A stretch of DNA of 11,681 nucleotides, taken from NCBI GenBank assembly GCA_025055055.1, contig JANWYX010000043.1, forward strand, positions 1 through 11,681. Reading direction: 5' to 3'. Numbering within the stretch: position 1 is the stretch's first letter; every line of letters starts with the position of its first letter. Origin of the DNA: Caldilinea sp. (GTDB taxonomy: Bacteria; Chloroflexota; Anaerolineae; Caldilineales; Caldilineaceae). The notes under the pieces were generated by a model. That model was given only the letters and a program-made list of their open reading frames with translations, searched no databases and was not told where the DNA came from. The translations under genes and the position numbers were made by a program. Of the stretch, positions 1-11,681 are shown piece after piece.

Positions 1-737
<737 letters not shown>

Positions 738-772
738 CGCGTTCCTCTCCTCGTGGCTTGTGCTTCGACCGT

Positions 773-2176
<1,404 letters not shown>

Positions 2177-2186
2177 TGGATGCTCC

Positions 2187-3335
<1,149 letters not shown>

Positions 3336-3412
3336 GACGTCTCCTCACAAGCGCATGTGAAGGCAGGTTGCGTGATAGGAAAGAAACCGCCTGGTCGGCG
3401 TCGGCGGATAGG

Positions 3413-3452
3413 AAAACGGTGCAGGCTGCTAAAGCTGAACCTGCACCGTTTT
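3413..3452 (-). terminator. Intercistronic hairpin between livK and livH, possible attenuating terminator
   Basis: In the direction of liv transcription the arms are AAAACGGTGCAGG and CCTGCACCGTTTT, a perfect 13-bp stem with a 14-nt loop. The 3' arm ends in four U followed by CC. The hairpin begins 17 nt after the livK stop and ends 77 nt before the livH start. The short U-run makes it a weak intrinsic terminator at best. It could terminate part of the transcripts, or protect the 3' end of a livK mRNA, either way giving more binding protein than permease. The structure is seen directly; the function is inferred. Confidence 0.6.
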
Positions 3453-3469
3453 GCATGTGGAATGACAAC

Positions 3470-4723
<1,254 letters not shown>

Positions 4724-4763
4724 ATCCAGCTTCTCCTTGTGTGAAAAATGATTCAGACTGCAG

Positions 4764-4792
4764 ATTGTAAACGACGTAAATGGTCGTTTAGC
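4764..4792 (-). promoter_or_regulatory. Candidate proximal liv promoter (leftward)
   Basis: On the minus strand TACAAT at 4769-4764 is a good -10 element. The position expected for the -35 (about 4792-4787, GCTAAA) matches consensus poorly, which suggests a weak or activator-dependent promoter. Transcription would start near 4757 and give a leader of about 33 nt that includes the livK AAGGAG site. The spacer is filled by a palindrome listed separately. This is inference from motif and spacing only. Confidence 0.4.
4768..4790. promoter_or_regulatory. Palindromic operator candidate upstream of livK
   Basis: TAAACGAC (4768-4775) and GTCGTTTA (4783-4790) form a perfect 8-bp inverted repeat with a 7-nt spacer, 45 bp upstream of the livK start. 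It overlaps the last two bases of the proximal -10 and fills the promoter spacer, where a bound dimeric regulator would block RNA polymerase. The symmetry suits a dimeric HTH repressor, but I cannot assign a family. If transcription comes from the distal promoter, the same sequence could also fold as an RNA hairpin. No regulator gene is in the window. Confidence 0.5.
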
Positions 4793-5140
4793 GCACGCAA
4801 GCTTCGCCCTACGCTGTCACAGAGGAACGGCTCCGACACTTCAGACATGGCGAGAGTTCTCGCAATTTTCCGTTCCCTCGAGAATGGGCAGGTTTTGGCA
4901 CAATGTGTTCAGCCCGATGAGATGTGCCTGGTGACATTGAATCAAGTGCTGCTGTGAATCTTCTAGGAAGAGTGCAAATTCTTAACTTCCGGTCGGCTAC
5001 TGACCATTCCAGAAGCGTTCAACTTTCTGAAAGAGTTAGGCGCTGCACAGTTGGTTCATCTTCCGGCGTTCAGAATGCCCCGAGCTCGTTGAAAGCCAGA
5101 AGGTCGTATTCCAACAAAACCAATTGGAGCCAACTGCGCA

Positions 5141-5152
5141 ACGCTTAAGCGT
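5141..5152. repeat. 12-bp perfect palindrome ACGCTTAAGCGT
   Basis: This is a self-complementary 12-mer with no spacer. It lies in the intergenic region about 70-80 bp downstream of the predicted distal liv transcription start. It could be a regulator site, or chance. No other copy was noticed in the window. Confidence 0.35.
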
Positions 5153-5197
5153 GTGACGGCTGCAATAGTGACGATCTAGAAATCAATTAGGCAAAAA

Positions 5198-5208
5198 GTT
5201 AGGCTAAC
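5198..5208. repeat. Short palindrome GTTAG-G-CTAAC near the distal liv start
   Basis: An 11-bp near-perfect palindrome with one central base lies about 11-21 bp downstream of the predicted distal liv transcription start. A repressor bound here would act as a roadblock. The octamer AGTTAGGC recurs at 5034-5041 without the second arm. The assignment is weak. Confidence 0.25.
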
Positions 5209-5225
5209 GCTGCTCGGCGGGACGG

Positions 5226-5254
5226 ATTATAGGAGAGGTCCCGTGATTTGTCAA
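5226..5254 (-). promoter_or_regulatory. Consensus sigma70-type promoter reading left toward liv
   Basis: On the minus strand TTGACA (5254-5249) and TATAAT (5231-5226) are separated by exactly 17 bp, so all 12 consensus bases match. Transcription would start near 5219, leaving about 495 nt before livK. Two inverted repeats lie on it: TGATT-N4-AATCA (5244-5257) covers the -35, and CGGGAC-N14-GTCCCG (5218-5243) straddles the -10. Together these suggest a strong, regulated promoter for a long liv leader or an unannotated small RNA. Confidence 0.65.
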
Positions 5255-5318
5255 TCAGGATAAATTGCAAGAATATCACATTTGCGCTTTTGTACTGCTC
5301 ATCGAAGAAAAAGAGCTG

Positions 5319-5327
5319 TGCTATAAT
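5319..5327 (+). promoter_or_regulatory. Extended -10 promoter for coaE
   Basis: TGCTATAAT contains the extended -10 TG and a perfect TATAAT (5322-5327). The -35 position (about 5299-5304, TCATCG) is poor, as is common for extended -10 promoters. The predicted start, 6-8 nt after the -10, falls at 5333-5335, immediately before the coaE GTG at 5336. The transcript would therefore have essentially no 5' leader. Confidence 0.65.
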
Positions 5328-5335
5328 GATCGCTT

Positions 5336-5967
5336 GTGACTCGACCAAAGACGATTGGGCTGACGGGCAATATCGGAACGGGCAAGAGCACGGTGTTGCG
5401 GTATCTGGCGGAGCGCGGCGCCGCAGTCATCGACGCCGATGCACTGGCGCATCAGGCGATCGTCCCTGGGGGACCGGCCTATCAGGCGGTTGTCGACCTC
5501 TTCGGGACGCAAATTCTGGCGGCAGATGGCTCAATTGACCGTAAAGCGTTGGGAGCGATTGTTTTCGCCGACGCAGCGAAGCTGGCGCAACTGGAGGCCG
5601 TCGTCCACCCGGCGGTCTTTGAACTGGCGCAGCGCATCTTGAACGAGACAGATGCGCCCGTCGTCGTGATCGAGGCAATTAAATTGTTGGAATCCGGGCG
5701 CCTTCTCAAATTGTGCGATGAGATCTGGGTCGTCACTGCGGATGAAGCTTCTCAGTTGCGCCGTCTGATGCATGGCCGCGGCATGGATGAAGCAGAGGCC
5801 CGCCGACGTATGGCCGCCCAATCGCCGCAGGAGGAGAAAATCAAACGTGCAACGCGCGTCATCGATAACAGCGGCTCTCTTGAGCAACTCTATGAGCAAC
5901 TCGATCGCATTTGGTGCGAAGTGATGAACCCTACCGGGGATTGGAACGCAAGCGAGGGGCAAACGGC

Positions 5968-5971
<4 letters not shown>
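5336..5971 (+). CDS. coaE: Dephospho-CoA kinase
   Basis: This cytoplasmic enzyme catalyses the last step of coenzyme A synthesis, ATP-dependent 3'-phosphorylation of dephospho-CoA. The 211-residue P-loop kinase has the family opening IGLTGNIGTGKST (Walker A GNIGTGKS at 11-18). DADALAH (34-40) is the conserved CoaE acidic motif. VVHPAVF (about 87-93) follows, then a lid helix with RRLMHGRGMDEAEARRRMAAQ and a C-terminal VIDNSGS nucleotide-base loop. The length is close to the usual 200-210. The GTG at 5336 gives the normal short N-terminus, and no ATG is available in this frame before the P-loop. No Shine-Dalgarno sequence precedes it; with the -10 ending 8 nt before the GTG, leaderless translation is likely. 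An out-of-frame ATG at 5326 is not used. It overlaps the next gene by ATGA. Confidence 0.95.
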
Positions 5972-6159
<188 letters not shown>

Positions 6160-6171
6160 TCTGAATTAGCT

Positions 6172-7299
6172 ATGGAAAAACGCGATTACTACGAAGTATT
6201 AGGCGTTCCGCGCGACGCTTCCAAAGAACAAATCAAGCGCGCCTTTCGCAAACTGGCGCAACAATATCACCCGGACGTCAACAAGTCGGAGGATGCAGAG
6301 GCGCGCTTCAAAGTGATCAACGAGGCTTATCAGGTCCTCTCCGACGATGAGAAGCGCGCCTTGTACGATCGCTTTGGTCACGCCGGGCTGCAGGGCGCAG
6401 CCGGCCCGGGATACGACGACATGACGGGCAGCTTCAGCGACCTGGGCAGCATTTTCGAGGAACTGTTTGGCTTTGGCCGCAGTAGCCAGGCGAGGCGACA
6501 GCAGCCGCGCCGCGGGGCGGATCTGCGCGTCGATATTCGTCTGAAGTTTGAGGAAGCAATTTTTGGGACGGAGCGCGAAATCGAGATTCCACGCATGGAG
6601 ACGTGCGACCGTTGTCACGGCACCGGCGCCGAACCGCCGACCTCGCCGGTCGTCTGCGCCATGTGCAACGGCTCCGGCGAAGTCAAACGTCGACAGCAAA
6701 GTCCGCTGTTCGGCACCATCGTCACTGCCGCTACCTGCCCGAACTGCAACGGCAGCGGCGAGGTGATCCCATCGCCCTGCCAGAAATGTCAGGGACGCAA
6801 AGTGGTGCGCGTCACCCGCAAGATCAACGTCAAAATCCCTGCCGGCGTCGATGACGGCATGCGCATTCGCCTGGCGGGCGAAGGCGAATCCGGACAACTC
6901 GGCGGGCCTTCAGGCAATCTCTACGTCGTGGTTTCCGTCGAGCCGCACAAGTTTTTCGTGCGCAACGGCAGCGACATCTTGCTCGAACTGCCCATCAACG
7001 TGGCGCAGGCCGCTCTCGGTGCAACGGTCAAAATTCCCACGCTCGAAGGCGGCTATGATACACTCGAGATTCCACCGGGCACGCAGACCGGCGCCCAGTT
7101 CCGCAAGCGCGGCCTCGGCGCGCCCCATCTCCAGCGCAGCGGACGCGGGGATATGTTGATCACCGTGCGCGTAGAAATCCCGACCAAGCTGACGGCCGAA
7201 CAGAAGGAGCTCTTCCGCCAACTGGCGCGCACCTTTGGCGATGAGACCACTCGTGAAGAGTCAAAGGGTTTTTTCGACCGGCTGTTCGGCGCAGACTGA
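6172..7299 (+). CDS. dnaJ: Molecular chaperone DnaJ (class I Hsp40)
   Basis: This is a cytoplasmic co-chaperone that delivers unfolded clients to DnaK and stimulates its ATPase. The 375 residues match the class I length. The J-domain spans 5-68 with the catalytic HPD at 33-35. A Gly/Phe-rich linker covers about 72-102, and the first client-binding segment starts at about 115. The zinc-binding domain has CDRCHGTG (145-152), CAMCNGSG (162-169), CPNCNGSG (189-196) and CQKCQGRK (203-210). All eight cysteines are present, but the last repeat has Lys where the motif normally ends in Gly. The second client-binding and dimerisation parts follow. There is no good Shine-Dalgarno close to the ATG, so translation probably depends on coupling to the small gene 12 bp upstream. 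dnaK, grpE and hrcA are not next to it, and no CIRCE operator is seen. Confidence 0.97.
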   Translation: MEKRDYYEVLGVPRDASKEQIKRAFRKLAQQYHPDVNKSEDAEARFKVINEAYQVLSDDEKRALYDRFGHAGLQGAAGPGYDDMTGSFSDLGSIFEELFGFGRSSQARRQQPRRGADLRVDIRLKFEEAIFGTEREIEIPRMETCDRCHGTGAEPPTSPVVCAMCNGSGEVKRRQQSPLFGTIVTAATCPNCNGSGEVIPSPCQKCQGRKVVRVTRKINVKIPAGVDDGMRIRLAGEGESGQLGGPSGNLYVVVSVEPHKFFVRNGSDILLELPINVAQAALGATVKIPTLEGGYDTLEIPPGTQTGAQFRKRGLGAPHLQRSGRGDMLITVRVEIPTKLTAEQKELFRQLARTFGDETTREESKGFFDRLFGAD

Positions 7300-7311
7300 G
7301 AAGAGGCGAAT

Positions 7312-8283
7312 ATGGCAGGCAGCGCTGTCCTGGAGATTGCAGTCGAATGCGACGCCGAAGCCGCCGAAGCGGTCAGCGAGCTGTTTAATCGTTTCAACGG
7401 CGGCGACTACGACGCCGACAGTGAAGCAGGCGAAGCCGGCGGCGGCGGCGCCGTCATCGAGACCACAGGCTACGACGACTTCGGCGAGCCGATCGACGGG
7501 CAATTTCGCATCGTCGTCAAGACGTACATCAAGCCCGGCGCACGCGGGGAGCAGATCCGCCGTCAGATCGAAGAGGGACTGTGGTTCCTCTCGCGCATCT
7601 ATCCGATCCCCGAGCCGCAAATTCGCACCCTGTACGAAGAAGATTGGGCGCACGCCTGGAAGCGCTTCTACAAGCCCCTGCGCGTTGGCAGACGCATTCT
7701 GTTGAAGCCGAGCTGGGAGTCCGTAGAGGCTGCGGCCGAAGACATCGTGATCGAGTTGGATCCCGGTATGGCTTTCGGCACCGGCCTGCACCCGAGCACG
7801 CGGCTGTGTATTGCAGCGCTGGAGGAGTATGTCCACCCCGGCGATATCGTGCTGGACCTGGGGACCGGCAGTGGCGTGCTCGCCATCGCCGCCCACAAGC
7901 TGGGCGCAGCCTCCGTGCTGGCGACCGACATCGACCCGATCGCAGTGGACGTAGCCCGGGAAAACACCCTGCGCAACGGCATCCCCCTCGGCGCAACGCC
8001 GGGTGTCATCGTTCAAGCCGGCAGCGTGCCGGAGGGTATGGCCAACCGTTTCGATGTGATCGTCGCCAACATCCTGGCCGAGGTGCTCGTTAAGCTCTTC
8101 GACGCCGAATACAGCTACCCGCCACTCGTCGAGCCGCTCAAACCGGGCGGCGCGTTGATTCTGGCCGGCATTATCGAAGAACGCGCGGAGATGGTGATTG
8201 AGGCCGCGCGGCGACACGGCTGCACTCTGATCGACCGCAAACAGGAAAATGACTGGGTGGCGTTGGTCGTGCGCAAAGTGTGA
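7312..8283 (+). CDS. prmA: Ribosomal protein L11 methyltransferase
   Basis: This SAM-dependent methyltransferase trimethylates amino groups of ribosomal protein L11 in the cytoplasm. The 323 residues are near the usual 290-315. EEDWAHAWKRFYKPLRVG (109-126) closes the N-terminal substrate-recognition domain. DPGMAFGTGLHPST (150-163) is the PrmA signature, and DLGTGSGVLAIAAHKLGA (182-199) is the SAM-binding motif I. TDIDP (205-209) is the acidic ribose-binding strand and VANILAEVL (251-259) the catalytic-loop motif. The N-terminal domain has an acidic and then Gly-rich insert around 32-46 that looks like a flexible surface loop. AAGAGG (7301-7306), 5 nt before the ATG, supports the start. It lies 12 bp after dnaJ and 3 bp before rsmE; the dnaJ-prmA-rsmE order is a widely conserved arrangement. 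Confidence 0.96.
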   Translation: MAGSAVLEIAVECDAEAAEAVSELFNRFNGGDYDADSEAGEAGGGGAVIETTGYDDFGEPIDGQFRIVVKTYIKPGARGEQIRRQIEEGLWFLSRIYPIPEPQIRTLYEEDWAHAWKRFYKPLRVGRRILLKPSWESVEAAAEDIVIELDPGMAFGTGLHPSTRLCIAALEEYVHPGDIVLDLGTGSGVLAIAAHKLGAASVLATDIDPIAVDVARENTLRNGIPLGATPGVIVQAGSVPEGMANRFDVIVANILAEVLVKLFDAEYSYPPLVEPLKPGGALILAGIIEERAEMVIEAARRHGCTLIDRKQENDWVALVVRKV

Positions 8284-8286
8284 GAC

Positions 8287-9057
8287 ATGAGCGGCGAGAA
8301 GTGGCTTGCGCGCCATCGTTTCTTTGTCGAGACGCCCCTTGCGGTCGGAGAAACCCATCGATTTGACGCTTTGGCGCATCAGCTCGCTGTCGTGCTGCGC
8401 TTGAAAGCTGGCGACGTCCTCACGCTTATCAACGGCGACGGCTATGAATATCTCACAACGCTCACCGAACTCTCCTCGCAACGCGCAGCCGGTCAGGTAC
8501 GGGAAAGACGCGCAACGAACGCCGATCCGAAGATCGACCTGACGCTCTATTTGTGCTCCCTTAAGCAAGACAAATTTGAATGGGTCTTGCAAAAAGCAAC
8601 TGAACTAGGCGTGACGCGCATTGTCCCGGTTCTCAGCCAACGCAGCGTCGTACGCCCACTGGCGGCGCTGGCGGCTAAACGCACGCGCTGGAGCGTCATC
8701 CTTCGTGAGGCGACCGAACAATGTGGTCGCACCCGCCCGCCCATCCTTCTGGACGCCGTTGAATTGAGCGCAATCGAACTGCCTGAAGGGACTTGGGGCT
8801 TTTTGGCATGGGAGGAGGCGGGCGAAGACGCCCCCACTCTTGGCCAGGCGGTGACGGCCTTGTGCACATTCGGCCCACGGCCTCTCCCTCCGCTGGCGCT
8901 GTTGATCGGCCCCGAAGGAGGGCTTGCGGCTGGCGAAGTGGAGCGCCTTGCGGCACGCGGCTGGCACATCGTCACCCTGGGCAGCCGCATCCTGCGCGCC
9001 GAGACCGCAGCCCTGGCGGCCGTGACCATCACTCTGGAGCGCTGCGGCGAGCTGTGA
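8287..9057 (+). CDS. rsmE: 16S rRNA (uracil1498-N3)-methyltransferase RsmE
   Basis: This SPOUT-class (trefoil knot) SAM-dependent enzyme makes m3U1498 in the decoding region of 16S rRNA. At 256 residues it has normal length. The N-terminal PUA-like domain covers about 8-75 (RHRFFVET at the start, then HQLAVVLRLKAGD). The catalytic domain has KQDKFEWVLQKATELGV (93-109), QRSVVR (118-123), REATEQCGR (140-148), the SAM-binding IGPEGGL (207-213) and the knot motif LGSRILRAETAALAA (231-245). It follows prmA after only 3 bp and has no strong ribosome binding site, which points to coupled translation. The next gene, alaS, is 97 bp away behind its own promoter, so rsmE is probably the last gene of the coaE-led unit. 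No clear terminator follows it. Confidence 0.95.
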   Translation: MSGEKWLARHRFFVETPLAVGETHRFDALAHQLAVVLRLKAGDVLTLINGDGYEYLTTLTELSSQRAAGQVRERRATNADPKIDLTLYLCSLKQDKFEWVLQKATELGVTRIVPVLSQRSVVRPLAALAAKRTRWSVILREATEQCGRTRPPILLDAVELSAIELPEGTWGFLAWEEAGEDAPTLGQAVTALCTFGPRPLPPLALLIGPEGGLAAGEVERLAARGWHIVTLGSRILRAETAALAAVTITLERCGEL

Positions 9058-9075
9058 CGCAATCTCCACGATCTT

Positions 9076-9149
<74 letters not shown>

Positions 9150-9154
9150 AGGTT

Positions 9155-11681
<2,527 letters not shown>

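Larger units (their letters stand above)
4791..5225. other. Long non-coding stretch between the liv operon and coaE
   Basis: No gene is convincingly supported here. The reading frames are short and lack ribosome binding sites, and none resembles a known family. One plus-strand frame from about 4966 to 5091 reads protein-like (it includes FNFLKELGAAQLVHLPAF), but it is preceded and followed by stops and has no start, so at most it is gene debris. If the distal liv promoter is active, this stretch is the 5' leader of the liv mRNA or a separate small RNA. I see some imperfect inverted repeats but no recognised riboswitch and no strong terminator. Confidence 0.5.

Noticed and set aside
4971..4979. 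CIRCE (HrcA) operator half-site GAGTGCAAA
   Set aside because: It differs from the consensus half GAGTGCTAA, the partner half TTAGCACTC is absent, and it is far from dnaJ.
4748..5148. Two short plus-strand frames (4748-4957 and 4924-5148) in the intergenic region
   Set aside because: They lack ribosome binding sites, have a composition unlike the neighbouring genes and resemble no known family. They overlap each other in different frames.
5244..5257. FNR/CRP-type box
   Set aside because: TGATT-N4-AATCA looks similar at first, but the half-site spacing fits neither TTGAT-N4-ATCAA nor TGTGA-N6-TCACA.
5248..5538. 96-residue plus-strand frame including an ATG at 5326
   Set aside because: It is out of frame with coaE, which overlaps it and carries all expected kinase motifs from the GTG at 5336.
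7261..8592. 443-residue open frame on the minus strand
   Set aside because: It is antisense to the end of dnaJ, all of prmA and the start of rsmE, which have clear family motifs. It is a shadow frame.

Overview
The window is a chromosomal segment of about 11.7 kb with moderately high GC and tightly packed genes. It contains no mobile element, CRISPR array, tRNA or rRNA that I can recognise. The gene content and several protein features fit a Chloroflexota bacterium (Anaerolineae/Caldilineae-like): a lipoprotein solute-binding protein with an Ala/Pro linker, and a coaE - small membrane protein - dnaJ - prmA - rsmE run next to alaS. This taxonomic reading is inference from overall impression, not from a database comparison.

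Left part (1-4723, all on the minus strand): a branched-chain amino acid type (HAAT/LIV family) ABC importer operon. It is read right to left as livK (lipoprotein binding protein), livH and livM (the two permeases) and livG (ATPase, cut by the window edge about 10-15 residues before its usual end). A second ATPase, livF, would be expected just outside the window. Every gene has a GGAG-type ribosome binding site, and the livM site overlaps the livH stop codon. A 13-bp perfect hairpin with a short U-tract lies 17 nt after livK, where it could lower read-through into the permease genes.

Middle (4724-5335): a 612-bp divergent intergenic region, by far the largest gap in the window. It holds two candidate leftward promoters for liv: a proximal one overlapped by an 8+8 bp palindrome, and a distal one with perfect TTGACA-17-TATAAT elements about 495 nt before livK. 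It also holds one rightward promoter for coaE, an extended -10 placed so that the coaE mRNA would be leaderless. No coding gene is convincingly supported here.

Right part (5336-11681, all on the plus strand): coaE (last step of CoA synthesis), a 63-residue two-helix membrane protein overlapping it by ATGA, dnaJ (Hsp40 chaperone), prmA (ribosomal protein L11 methyltransferase) and rsmE (16S rRNA m3U1498 methyltransferase). These run with gaps of -4 to 12 bp and look like one transcription unit. alaS (alanyl-tRNA synthetase) follows behind its own near-consensus promoter and runs off the right edge in its C-terminal domain.

The window is mostly ordinary metabolism, transport and translation. 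I found no new multi-gene system. The best leads are regulatory: the liv upstream region, the leaderless coaE start, the livK-livH hairpin, and an uncharacterised small membrane protein embedded in the coaE-dnaJ unit.
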